DNA of 64,000 nucleotides from Aradus depressus (GCA_963662175.1 OY759217.1:52242108-52306107); one strand, 5' to 3'. Shown: positions 24,242-35,740, counted from the stretch's first letter. Notes: generated from the sequence alone by a model not told the origin. Numbers and translations are program-made.

Positions 24242-27200
24242 ATGCGATATACTCAAAAAGTTCTTTGTGTAGGAAAACTCATTTTTGATATTATACAAGT
24301 CGTTCACGAATATCCGAAAGAAGATTCAGAACAAAAGTACAGTATTAACGTTTTATTTATTCATATTTGGAAAATAGATATTATTAAAAATTAATGATAA
24401 AATATTTATATCTTGCGAGGGCGCCGGTAGCTCAGTGGTAAGCGTGCTTGACTTCTGAGCTCAAGGTCGTGGGTTCGTAGCCCGACCGAGGCCCTTAGTT
24501 TATTTTATCTGGGAGGTAAAATAAACTTAAGCACGCCGTCCTTCGGATGGGACGTTAAGCGATGGTCCCGAGCCTGTACGATGTCAGGTACTCGTTAAAG
24601 ACCCCTACCCTAGATGAATAAAAATTTAGGGTAGGCAAAATTTAGGACTCCCACAGTAGAGTCGAGCTCATGTCCACCAGAGTGACGAAAGAGCGCTCTG
24701 GTAGTAGGCGATATGACCTCGTAGTTAAAGCCCGGGCATGAGTCATAAAACCTAACCTAACCTAACCTATATCTTGCTTTTATTGCATTGTGCAAGGAAA
24801 TTCGGAATTTATATTAATGTGTATTTTCCACAGTTTTATTATTCTTTCAATTTATTTTTTTGACTTTCCAATGTAGCAAATAAACGTTTCGGGAAAAAGT
24901 CTTATCAGTATCTATAATGCATTTGCTGATCTATCCTAAACATTTTTTTTTCTTATATTGATCATAATAACATCTGTGTTAAACTCCTCTAAGGCTAAGG
25001 CTTTTAACATTGAAGTCGACTCATAAAATATGTTCTGAGAGGGCGCCGGTAGCTCAGTGGTATGCGTGCTTGACTTCTGAGCTCAAGTTCGTGGGTTCGT
25101 AGCCAGACCGAGGCCCTTAGTTTATTTTATCTGGGAGGTAAAATAAACTTAAGCACGCCGTCCTTCGGATGGGACGTTAAGCGATGGTCCCGAGCCTGTA
25201 CGATGTCAGGTACTCGTTAAAGACCCCTAACCTAGATGAATAAAAATTTAGGGTAGGCAAAATTTAGGACTCCCACAGTAGAGTCGGGCTCATGTCCACC
25301 GGAGTGACGAAAGAGCGCTCTGGTAGTAGGCGATATGACCTCGTTGTTAAAGCCCGGGCATGAGTCATAAAAACCTAACCTAACCTAACCTAAATATGTT
25401 CTGCATAAAGAATATTATGATAAATATACAAAAAACAAAATAGTTTACAATAAAGATTATAGTAAGCATCTAGGACCAAAAAATAAATTACTATATTTAT
25501 ATTTTGCTTTAAGATCCTTAGAATGTTATCTCCAGCGTGGAGGAAATGCAAGCAACAGCTGTACAGTGCTGTCGCTGCTGGGATCTCCTTGCGAATTTCT
25601 AGGAACTGTAGCTAGTGACCATCTCTTCTGGCCGTAAGTATATATTTATCTTATTTTGAGGTAGCTCAGTGGAATAAGTGCTTGCTTACTGAGCTCAAGA
25701 ATGCGGGTTCGAGACCCAGGCAAGGCCCTTTGTTTATTTTATCTGGGAGGTAAAATAAACTTAAGCGTTTCGTCATTCGGATGGGACGTTAAATGATGGT
25801 CCCGAGCCTGTACTCGTTAAAGACCCTTTTCCCTAGGTGAATAAAGATTTAGGGTAGGCAAAATTTCGTACTCCCATAGTAGAGTCGGGCTCTTGTCCAC
25901 CAGAGTGACGAAAGAGCGCTCTGACAGTAGGCGATATGACCTTATAATTAAAGCCCGGGCATGAGCCATAGTAACTAACTCTTATACAAGGCGCTGCGGC
26001 CTTTAGATGCCTACCCTGCTGAGGAACTCCGCCCACCTGGATCCCGGGTTCGAATCGGTCTCATTCACTTGAAAGGGTAAAAAATATATTTCTGATATGG
26101 AAGTCCTAAATCTGTTGAAACATTGATTTTTAAGACCTAATTATGTTTTTCAGAAATTAAATTGTGCTTGTTTTGTAAATAAGACATAATGAAGAACATT
26201 ATAAAAAAAAAAGTTGACAATTATTTTTAAAAGGTAAAAAAATAAGTGGCTTTGTAAATCCTGTAAAAGTACTTCAGTTAGGATAAGAATTTACCTGGCA
26301 TTTACTTTTTTTTAACGTATTTTTCCCATGAGAGATTTATCTGAGAGACTACAATGTCGTCCCTTTCAGTGAAGAAGTTCATATTGCTCCTGATTTAAAT
26401 ATATAGCTACGTGAAAATCCAGTTCCCGAAACTGGAGATCAGTACTGCTCCCCTAGCAGGTCCGATGGGAGGGTCTTTTCCCAGGGAGGATCATTTTATT
26501 CTTTCCGATAAACCCTAGTATTTTTCATGAAAAACTTAGATTCACAATTAACGGGGTTATAATCAAAATGGTCCAAGTGACATTTTTGAAAATGTTTCGT
26601 TAAGTGCATAATCGGGTACAAAAATGAGTTTCTTCAGTTTTAAAAATGCCACTTAGACCAATTTGATTCTAACCCATCAATTACTATCTATACCTGTTCT
26701 GTTTCAATTAAAGAACCAACGAGAGTGAACATTTTATTCTTCCAGATACAAACGTTATAATTCTTTCAAATTGTTTGATCTTTAAGGCCTAATTATGTTT
26801 TTCCGCAATTTAATTTTGCTTGTTTTGTAAATAAGACATATCAAAGAACATACATGAATATAGGAAAAATTGAAAATTATGTTAAATGAAAAGTGGCGGG
26901 TGAATTCTGGAAAAGCCTCCTAGATGGATAACAAACATAACATTGTTGACAATGCGTGTTGTGTAACTACATATAGGTAATGTCAACTTTTGCCAATTTT
27001 TTCCAAAACTATATTAATTTTGAGGGCATTAATACTTTTGATACTCTATTTCTAGGTTAAGAAGAGAAAAAATAAATTAAAAGTGTACCAGAATTTCCAA
27101 AAGCAAAGTTTTTACGAAATTTTTCAATCCCCCCCCCCCCCCCCCCCCCCTCTATTCCATGTTTGTGTAATGTATTGTATAATTCAAGATTTTTGTATTT

Positions 27201-30200
27201 ATATTTCAGATTTATAAAAAATACTTTTGACAAATATAAAATAGACTGCAGCCATTGTGTTGGGCATCCAAATTGTGATCTTCCCTTGTCTTCAATTCTT
27301 ATTCACGCCAAAACTGGATCTAGAACCATTGTTCATGCAGATAAAAATTTACCAAGTCTTAAATTCGAAGAATTCGACGTGCTCGATTTAAACAACTACG
27401 CGTGGATACATTTCAGCGTATGTTTTAGATATGTACCAAATGTGTTAGTATAAATGTTAATGAATGTATATGATTTTAATGGGTGTACCCAGTGCTGGAT
27501 TAATGGGTGTACCCAGTGTCGGATTAATGGGTGTACCCAGTGTCGGATTAATGGGTGTACCCAGTGTCGGATTAATGGGTGTACCCAGTGCTGGATTAAT
27601 GGGTGTACCCAGTGTCGGATTAATGGGTGTACCCAGTGTCGGATTAATGGGTGTACCCAGTGTCGGATTAATGGGTGTACCCAGTGCTGGATTAATGGGT
27701 GTACCCAGTGTCGGATTAATGGGTGTACCCAGTGTCGGATTAATGGGTGTACCCAGTGTCGGATTAATGGGTGTACCCAGTGTCGGATTAATGGGTGTAC
27801 CCAGTGTCGGATTAATGGGTGTACCCAGTGTCGGATTAATGGGTGTACCCAGTGTCGGATTAATGGGTGTACCCAGTGTCGGATTAATGGGTGTACCCAG
27901 TGTCGGATTAATGGGTGTACCCAGTGTCGGATTAATGGGTGTACCCAGTGTCGGATTAATGGGTGTACCCCAGTGTCGGATTAATGGGTGTACCCAGTGT
28001 CGGATTAATGGGTGTACCCAGTGTCGGATTAATGGGTGTACCCAGTGTCGGATTAATGGGTGTACCCAGTGTCGGATTAATGTGTGTACCCAGTGTCGGA
28101 TTAATGGGTGTACCCAGTGCTGGATTAATGGGTGTACCCAGTGTCGGATTAATGGGTGTACCCAGTGTCGGATTAATGGGTGTACCCAGTGTCGGATTAA
28201 TGGGTGTATCCAGTGTCGGATTAATGGGTGTACCCAGTGTCGGATTAATGGGTGTACCCAGTGCTGGATTAATGGGTGTACCCAGTGCTGGATTAATGGG
28301 TGTACCCAGTGTCGGATTAATGGGTGTACCCAGTGCTGGATTAATGGGTGTACCCAGTGCTGGATTAATGGGTGTACCCAGTGCTGGATTAATGGGTGTA
28401 CCCAGTGCTGGATTAATGGGTGTACCCAGTGTCGGATTAATGGGTGTACCCAGTGTCGGATTAATGGGTGTACCCAGTGTCGGATTAATGGGTGTACCCA
28501 GTGTCGGATTAATGGGTGTACCCAGTGTCGGATTAATGGGTGTATCCAGTGTCGGATTAATGGGTGTATCCAGTGTCGGATTAATGGGTGTACCCAGTGT
28601 CGGATTAATGGGTGTACCCAGTGTCGGATTAATGGGTGTACCCAGTGTCGGATTAATGGGTGTACCCAGTGTCGGATTAATGGGTGTATCCAGTGTCGGA
28701 TTAATGGGTGTACCCAGTGTCGGATTAATGGGTGTACCCAGTGTCGGATTAATGGGTGTACCCAGTGCTGGATTAATGGGTGTACCCAGTGCTGGATTAA
28801 TGGGTGTACCCAGTGCTGGATTAATGGGTGTACCCAGTGCTGGATTAATGTGTGTACCCAGTGTCGGATTAATGGGTGTACCCAGTGCTGGATTAATGGG
28901 TGTACCCAGTGTCGGATTAATGGGTGTACCCAGTGCTGGATTAATGGGTGTACCCAGTGTCGGATTAATGGGTGTACCCAGTGCTGGATTAATGGGTGTA
29001 CCCAGTGTCGGATTAATGGGTGTACCCAGTGCTGGATTAATGGGTGTACCCAGTGTCGGATTAATGGGTGTACCCAGTGCTGGATTAATGGGTGTACCCA
29101 GTGTCGGATTAACCTATAAGCAAACTAACTAACTGTTTAGGGCATCACGTCACGGGGGCTCCAAGGCCGCAATGCTATTTTTGAAATAGTTATTTATTTA
29201 AATAGTTAATTATTTCTCAATTTTTATTTAATTTTTTTCGTAAATCTGCTATCATTTTTATTTAAAATGGAACTAATATCTTAAATATAAAAACATTTAT
29301 AAGCTAAATGTAAGCTCAGAATGCTTAGAGCATCGAATAGTCTTAATCCGGCACTGGGTATACCTCTTTCGCCACCATCATGAGAGTTTTCAAAAATTCG
29401 CCATTTTTATTATTTTTTTCTTTTTCTATATGTCATTTTCTTAAAGTCTGAAGTCTTAAGAATAGTTAACACCAAACAAAATGTCAAATACCAACAACTG
29501 GTCAAGTTGGAGCGCTGTGCAGTTTTGCGCATTGCCCGGCGATGCTTGAAGAAGGGCCTAATTTATGGACCCGGAATAATAGATTAAAGAAAGACAAGAA
29601 AATCATATTTTATCAACAAAACAAATTTCCATATCTTTTACGTTTTCTCCAATTCATGTTTTTCAACATGGTCGCCACTACTGGTCCGATTAAATTGAAA
29701 TTTGAAGGGAATATCGTTAAGAAGATTATCTGTAATATAGAATTGGATGTTTTACAAATTTTGAAAATTATGGGGTGTCAAAGATTTGTGAAAAAAATAA
29801 ATAAATACAAATTTAAAAAATGGAATGGAGATATCAAAAATATTGCTTAGGTCACAAAACATTGTCAAGTTAATGCGCCCATAGTATAGCAAACAGGGGC
29901 GCGAAGTGCAGTGCTGATATGTAGCTCTGTTTGCATCGCCTCGTCAGCTCACCCTTCGCCGACAAGATGAATATTGAAACTCTGTTTGAGAGATCCACAA
30001 CATCACAATAGATCATTTTAAATAAATTTTGGGATGCTGAAGTTGAAGGAATAAATACAACCAGTATTCTCAATAAGTATATAATATTATTTTAAACTCA
30101 TTCTTTTTGAAGTTGGGGAAGACTATCAATGTTTTGAGACCAGTATAATTGGCCTTCCATTTCCCCAGAATATATTTATATCAACTTTGTTAAAGTTTCG

Positions 30201-33200
30201 CCATTATTCAGGCACTATCAAAACTGTAGGAACAACAAAATTGAGTGAGATGTTATAAACATTAGTGTTATAACTCAAATTTGTTGTTCCTGTAGTTTTG
30301 ATAATGCCTGAATAATGGCGAAACGTTATCAAAAATAGTATAAATTTATTTTATGGAGACGGAAAATCAATCTATCGTTTTTTATCAAACCACCCCACCT
30401 ACCCTAATGATCAAGTGATCATTATTTTTTTTACATAAAATGTTTCTTCCATTTTTTCTCTAATAAAATATAATATATTATGTGTTTTAATTTTACTTTT
30501 TTGGCGTTTTTGAGGTTAGATGACCTCATAAACTTAAATATTCTTCTGTCTAATATTTTTTTCAAAAAATAAATTAGTTGTAATTGCAATCCGTTCTAAT
30601 GTAATGGGATTGTGGGATTAACATTTGTTTTGTAACTTGTGCTCTACAATCTCCGAAATATGATGATATGTTTAAATACTTATTCGAATATAGTAATGAA
30701 ATTCATCCGGATCATTATGTAATTGTTCGTACAAATGGTAGAATTCGCCTAGTGTAAGTGTACACTACTGCTTCTTTCATCTTCTTTCTTTCTGTAATAG
30801 GGCCGAAGCGATCGTAGAGGACAACTAGGGGGCCGCGTAGTGCGACAAAATTGAGGGCGGCATTACGACACTTGGTTTTTTTTTTAAGGTGCTTAATTAC
30901 ATTTTTATTTATTATAAGTTTGAAACGTAGATAACATTTTTAATTATTCTTCGTGTTTTGTATATGAAGATTGAGATGAACTACACATATAACAAATAAA
31001 TGAAACTGAATGGATTGTTATTTCTTATTTTTAAATACACAAACGATGTCAATAGCAAGAGAGAAACACAAATGACAGTGAGCTGTAATGGGAAATGTTT
31101 GGTTCGTGATGTCATGATGGACAGTTTCCACCTGTTATCGCATGGGAACACGGCTCAACTTTCCATATACTATACAGCTGATGATGCAAAACAGTATTAG
31201 TTTGAATTTGAATTATCTGTCAGAACACAGCAAAATAACATAAAAATGAGTCATTGTAAATAGTTTTGTGATAACATTGAATCTCATGGACCTGTATATA
31301 AGCCTACTTCTATGTTGTACCCATTTATGTGAAGTTGTGTCGGGTTTCTTTGCGGTGGGAGAGGAGGCGGCAAGGTGCTCGTTCGCCCAGGGCGTCAACT
31401 TACCTTGCGTCTACCTTGTTCGATAGATAAATGTATGAACTATCTGTTAAAAACTTGTTTGCTCAACTTAGCATCATGGTCGCCTTTCTACCTCAACTAA
31501 TTGCTCTCCGTTCCACTATGTTTCCAGTCTAAGACTTCAAACTTTACGAGAATGCCCAAAATAAATAATAGGTTTCATTAACACTTGTACTCTTAACATA
31601 TGTATATACATTTTTTTAAATTTAAACATTTCTTCCATTTCAATACTTATTGTTGCATTGTTTGTTGGCCCAAAGTCGGATTTGTTTATAGACTCCTCCC
31701 TACTAAGCCTATAACATCTCGTAATGTTTACCTAAGTAGGATCTATTTAAGACGGCCAGTATCCTGCCTATATCTACCTCAGCTCGCCCATCAGCACATC
31801 ATCTAGCAGGCCCCCGGCAGACGGCATCCCGTCTTATCCAATAAGGACTTTATTATTTTATAAATTTTATGAACTTTTACTTTCATTCTTATCTAAGTCG
31901 ATATATATTCTCCTCTAATATTAAGTTAGATTTTATTTCGATTTAGCCTATGTTTTGTTATCGTTTGTTATCATTTTAGTTGACCAACCGTACCTCTACG
32001 AAGTTTTCTTATGTTTATTATATTACATATCTTTATTTACAATTTTCAAAATTAATCAATCTTATTATTTACACCTCATTTTATTCTCCAATATTCTGGA
32101 GTGATCCTCTAGATCCTATTATTTGGATACCACGCCCGGTCTTTACACTTTTTTAATTTTAATTTTTTTCATTTTCATCCAAGAAGTTTTTTTTTTTTTC
32201 CATTTCAGGGACGAAATTTGAAAGAAGTGTCCAAAATGATGGCAAAGGTTGAAAACTATAATAAAACTAAACCTGACCCGAAGATTGTTATTTCTTTTGA
32301 AATAGAAATTGCCCATGAAGGAATCCTGGATGTACTGGCTCCGGTGGATGTCCTCTTCCTGGGCAAAGGGTTCGCTATGGGCAAGAATTGGAACAACATG
32401 AAGGATGCTTTGGTCAATATTAAACCTAAATTGAAAAATGGGTAGGTTTAATATCTTCCCTAGACAGTTGTTAATAAATAACAAAGACTAGATTAAAAAT
32501 ATATATATATATATTTAATTTCAAATACAAGGGCCGTAGAAAAATCAAATACAAGGGCCAGTCGGCGTAGAAAAACAAAAATTAATTCTCCTGATGTGGA
32601 GGGGAGAATGTGGAAGATGGGCTGATCAACTGATCTCCAAACAAGGCCGAGAAGGACGGCTGAGAAGATCTGGGAGTAGGCTGAGGACGCCGTCACACGA
32701 GATGAGCCAGGTACCAGACTTCAGAGGTCCACGGAAAGGCGATCTGGGTTGACGAGAGAAGTCGGCGGGTTGGTGGCCTTGAGGAGTGCCCTGATGTCAA
32801 CAGGCTGAAGGACCATGGAAGCCTCTCTGTCCAACACAGTATGTTTGACAAGAGACGGGATATGTCGGTCATTCCATAAAATGTATACACTAACGATTTC
32901 ATCATTGAACCATCGTCAGGTTTAGTTATATTACTTAAAAGTAACAGTTACCTACGTCAATATTTCAAAAATGAGTTTGCTTTATTCATTCATTTTGCTA
33001 TGAAAACTTTCTGGTTTTGGCTTAAGGTGGGGGGGGGGGGGGGGGGGGTCGGGTCGGTGTAATTGTGCTAATTCCCCACTTATTACCTACGCCCTTGTGT
33101 TGTGATAGTTCTTATATACAACAGTATTGTCTGAAAGTAATTTTTAATTATTTTTTTTTTTTCAGCCTATGGAATGTGGTTGGTAAGTGGTGAGTGCTGC

Positions 33201-33767
33201 GAGTGGCACGAATGCATTGTATGTGTTTCGGTACGTTCTAGACACAAATCATTTTGGGTAAAGTATTATAAAAATCATATGTCTGTTGCCAATCAAAAAT
33301 GTCTTGGGGCAAAAACCCATCCTTTCTAAAGCCTTTCTATACAATTGATAAACTGCGGTGTAATGCGGCCCTCACCACTAGATAAACTACGATGTAATGC
33401 GGGCTAATGTCAGAACGGGTCTTCTATAAGAAGGGCATGTATTGCCCACTCCAGATCTTTACGTATTAAAGAGATTTTACATGTCTATTTTTTGTGCAGG
33501 GCTATATCTGTGGTGGCATGGGGCGACAAGGGTGCTATGGCCTCTGTCGGGGATGCGTTCTACACAGCGCCTAGCTACCCTCCTCCCAAGTTGGTAGACT
33601 CGCTAGGGGCTGGAGACACGTTCGTCGCGGGGGTGATCCACGCGCTCACCCGCAGTGCCCCAGTTCAGCACGCTGTTGACTTTGGCTGCCGGGTGGCTGG
33701 TACTAAGATCGGTGCCCGAGGATATGATGGAGTTAAGGGTATGGACAGTCAGCTCAAGTTGAACTGA
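24242..33767 (+). CDS. KHK: Ketohexokinase (fructokinase, pfkB family)
   Basis: Phosphorylates D-fructose with ATP to fructose 1-phosphate in the cytosol. I place five coding exons at 24242-24336, 25514-25633, 27210-27417, 32209-32441 and 33500-33767. All junctions are AG/GT and in phase, giving 307 codons against 298 in human KHK. Exon 1 has [11 protein letters not shown] and KEDSEQK, as at the human N-terminus. Exon 2 has the substrate-loop motif [10 protein letters not shown]. Exon 3 ends WIHFS and exon 4 begins GRN. Exon 5 carries AWGDKGA and the pfkB signature DSLGAGDTF, with the catalytic Asp at about residue 258, the human position. Introns hold SINEs, an inverted repeat, a 1.6 kb minisatellite, a foldback and a 20-G run. 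The reading frame looks intact. Confidence 0.93.
24417..24767 (+). mobile_element. tRNA-derived SINE in ketohexokinase intron 1, with TSD and CCTAA tail
   Basis: The tRNA-like head has an A box (TAGCTCAGTGG) and a slightly decayed B box (GGGTTCGTAGCCC), followed by the family body. The tail is three CCTAA units. Target-site duplications TATATCTTGC lie at 24407-24416 and 24768-24777, proving retroposition and showing that the CCTAA repeats belong to the element. It sits in intron 1 of ketohexokinase in sense orientation. Confidence 0.92.
25039..25391 (+). mobile_element. tRNA-derived SINE in ketohexokinase intron 1, second copy
   Basis: Almost the same sequence as the copy 600 bp upstream, with an A box TAGCTCAGTGG and a CCTAA tail. 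A 12-bp target-site duplication AAATATGTTCTG lies at 25026-25037 and 25392-25403. It ends only about 120 bp before exon 2. Confidence 0.92.
25658..25980 (+). mobile_element. tRNA-derived SINE in ketohexokinase intron 2
   Basis: Begins 25 bp after the exon 2 splice donor. The A box is GGTAGCTCAGTGG and the B box region is GGGTTCGAGACCC, followed by the family body to GCCCGGGCATGAGCCATA. The tail is TAACTAACT, without a clear CCTAA array. It shows moderate divergence and lacks the GATGTCAGG segment. Confidence 0.85.
26095..26935 (+). repeat. Imperfect direct repeat pair in ketohexokinase intron 2
   Basis: About 190 bp at 26095-26285 recurs at about 26735-26935. Shared blocks include CCTAATTATGTTTTTC, TGCTTGTTTTGTAAATAAGA and the AAAGAACAT area. 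Roughly 75 percent identity by eye. The two copies flank the inverted repeat at 26550-26684, so they may be the long flanks of one old element. Confidence 0.65.
26550..26684. repeat. Imperfect inverted repeat in ketohexokinase intron 2
   Basis: The left arm GGGTTATAATCAAAATGG plus TCCAAGTGACATTTTT is matched inverted by AAAAATGCCACTTAGACC plus AATTTGATTCTAACCC. About 29 of 34 positions pair. The spacing suits a small foldback or MITE relic. Confidence 0.7.
27129..27150 (+). repeat. 22-C homopolymer upstream of ketohexokinase exon 3
   Basis: An uninterrupted run of 22 C lies 60 bp before the exon 3 acceptor. It belongs to a set of four long G/C homopolymers in the window, at 33029-33048, 35741-35770 and 52189-52224. 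Confidence 0.9.
27479..29113 (+). repeat. 24-bp minisatellite in ketohexokinase intron 3, about 68 copies
   Basis: The unit is 24 bp: G, then GGTGTACC, then CAGTGTCGGATTAAT. Two main variants differ as GTCGG or GCTGG; rarer ones have TGTGTGTACC or GTATCC. The period is a multiple of three, so several frames stay open for hundreds of codons (octapeptides such as INGCTQCR), but the array lies between verified exons 3 and 4. One extra C near 27969 shifts phase. Near the 3' end GTCGG and GCTGG units alternate, giving a 48-bp higher-order unit. The last unit is the left terminus of the MITE at 29099-29356. Confidence 0.97.
29099..29356. mobile_element. hAT-like MITE with 8-bp TSD; seed of the minisatellite
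   Basis: The left end is CAGTGTCGGATTAA and the right end (reverse complement) is CAGTGCCGGATTAA, a 14-bp inverted repeat with one mismatch. Flanks are GGTGTACC (29091-29098) and GGTATACC (29357-29364), an 8-bp target-site duplication with one mismatch, the hAT length. The interior of about 230 bp has no ORF and includes GGGCATCACGTCACGGGGGC. It needs a transposase in trans. Confidence 0.82.
30190..30330. repeat. Foldback element with about 55-bp arms
   Basis: The left arm includes TTTCGCCATTATTCAGGCAC and AAAACTGTAGGAACAACAAA. The right arm, after a loop around TGTTATAAACATTAGTG, contains their inverted complement, ending CTGAATAATGGCGAAACG. It lies in ketohexokinase intron 3. The CTGAATA...GAAA pattern recalls a hammerhead-ribozyme core but departs from the CTGANGA consensus. 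Confidence 0.8.
31663..32147 (+). mobile_element. Possible solo LTR in ketohexokinase intron 3
   Basis: A stretch from TGTTGGCCCAAAG to GCCCGGTCTTTACA starts TG and ends CA. It has a TATTTAAG box near 31744, a GC-richer block around CCCGGCAGACGGCATCC and AATAAGGACTTTATT after it, as in an LTR with promoter and polyadenylation signals. I find no 5-bp target-site duplication and no second copy, so the boundaries are guesses. Confidence 0.3.
33029..33048 (+). repeat. 20-G homopolymer in ketohexokinase intron 4
   Basis: Uninterrupted G run 450 bp upstream of the last ketohexokinase exon. It could form a G-quadruplex in the transcript and is prone to length variation. Upstream, at about 32520-32558, CAAATACAAGGGCC is directly repeated. 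Confidence 0.85.
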
Positions 33768-34501
33768 ACCGACTATATCAAAACAAATTAAATTATAGTA
33801 AAGCTTTTTCAAATTGTCTTTTTTTTGTAATTTCATCTATTTATACTGAAATAAGAACCTAATAAGGATATCTACACCAGGGGGTCGAACTGTAAGATCA
33901 TGTCAGGATGGAAAGATGCGGTACCCATATGTGTAAGTAGGTTGGCATATGGCCAAAAGTACAGACAATCCCATCTGGGTAAGTATTGAGAAATCTTTAA
34001 ATAGTAAATCGCACAAAAGGACGATAAAATTGATTCCACCTCAGAGCTGCCCATGTGTTACACTGATGTTTCCAGTGTTGCCTAGTTCTATGCAAAAGGA
34101 TACCAAAAACTACATTCCAACAATTTAGGTTAGTTTCAATGGCTTTCGGGTCCATCTCATCAAATCAATTACCACATTTTTAGCCATAACAACCATTGAC
34201 GCTAATTAAAATTTTAGGGTTTAGGATTCTCTGAAACAACATTAAAGAATGGAAACACACCCACACACATCAGAAGTAAGTGTGGGTAAATTTAAATAAA
34301 AGTCTTACATCAATAAATAATTTGAATGTTTTGAAAAATGTTTCCTTCTTCAGATCCTACCCGCTGAAGAGATATGGAGGCGGTGGTGTCTACTGGCTTA
34401 CTTAGGAAGCTCTGGTCCACATTCCACTCCCTCAAAGTGGTCCCCCAGACCTTCCTTTTTCTTGATAATTCTTAATATTTTCTGCAGAGATGCACTCAAT
34501 A

Positions 34502-34741
34502 GAAAATAAAGAAAAAATGTATGTTTAAAAAAAAATAGTTTATTTCACAAAAAAAATATATACTATAATATGGGAGTACTTTCGGTATTGCTACCATCTT
34601 CAGCCACGTCCAATATTTGGTAAGACATGTCTGAAGATGGTAGAAATACCGAAAGTACTCCCATATTATATGTATATATTTTTTTATACTTTTGTGAAAT
34701 AGACAATATTAAAAAAAAAAATACATTTTTTCTTTATTTTT
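34502..34741. repeat. Foldback element with about 105-bp arms
   Basis: Left arm 34502-34604 and right arm about 34629-34741 are inverted copies. The strongest block is ATATGGGAGTACTTTCGGTA on the left and TACCGAAAGTACTCCCATAT on the right, extended by ACCATCTTCAG/CTGAAGATGGT and by the poly-A/T flanks with TATTTCACAAAA. The right arm reads CTGAAGA, GGTA-GAAA-TACC, GAAA, which is the order of hammerhead core boxes around a stem II with a GAAA loop. Confidence 0.85.
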
Positions 34742-35739
34742 CTCATTATATTTGAACTTTAGGAACCCTAGCCATTTCACACACATTGACTGTTGCCTAC
34801 TGTAACTCGACTTGCTTCCCATCTCGAAACGACTGCATTCTCTTACCTTGATTGACAGGTGTAAGGTCCATAAAAAGCTCCATAGAAAAAAAAAAAAAAT
34901 TAAGTTGGGCTTAGTAGAAACCAGAAAATAAATTTCTAGCCCAGACTTTTCTAGGCCTTACACCAGGATGAACAAGGCTATTTCTGGAATTTCCAATAAC
35001 ACAGAAACCGGAAAGAGTAAGGATCCGTTTGGGTCGATTTGAGGCGGGGTTCCAAGCGGATGAAAGAGGTTGCAGAAAGGCTAACCACTGATTTAGGATG
35101 GAGAGAGGTAGTTATCTCTACAGGTTGAGGCAGCGCTCAACTCAACTATGTGTTAAAATGTACCTCACACTTTCTTATTATCGGATGAGTAATGAAGGTA
35201 ATATGTCCTTTTTTAGTATGTCCATGCCACGTCCTTCTTATAAAATACTTATCCTTTGACTTCACAAATCATTCCTTGGAAATAAAATTGCTTCAGAAGG
35301 ACCGGATAATTTTTTTTTTTTTTTCAATCTATGGATAACGAGTAGAGCATAAAATAAAATAAATATTAATGCTGAAAGGAGTTTTTTAGCAAGTTTCATA
35401 AAGATTGCTTTTTTATAAAAGATTAGAGGTTCGGTCGCTTCGTGGTTTCAATATTATAAAAGTACACTTTATATATTTTGGATTAATATAATAGATATAA
35501 TTGGAAGTATAATAAATTAATTATAAAAAACAATAAAACCTTAAAAAGCGTAAATGAACGATGAACGAATTTTTCATTTTAGTATCTTAAGGTTTTTCAA
35601 CAGAGAAAACTGCATGAAGTTAGACTGATTAATGTAAAGACTTGGTTTGTTGGACTAACCTCGGCAACCCTATAATTAGCAACTATGACATATTCAAAAA
35701 TAGAATTGTAATAAGAAGATAAATAGACTCAAAATTCCT

Positions 35740-35740
<1 letters not shown>

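Noticed and set aside
24417..24490. tRNA-like sequence with A and B boxes (also at 25041, 25658, 50119)
   Set aside because: Acceptor and anticodon stems do not form a proper tRNA, and each is the head of a ~340-bp repeat with target duplications, so these are SINE heads, not tRNA genes.
27454..29132. Three long open frames (176, 551 and 389 codons) of Cys- or Gly/Val-rich octapeptide repeats
   Set aside because: They are a product of the 24-bp minisatellite period being a multiple of three. The array lies between verified exons 3 and 4 of ketohexokinase.
30629..30757. Short frame with [20 protein letters not shown] followed by a GTAAGT donor, resembling a SmydA/SET-family exon
   Set aside because: No acceptor precedes it, it lies inside a ketohexokinase intron, and the resemblance is too short to support a gene.
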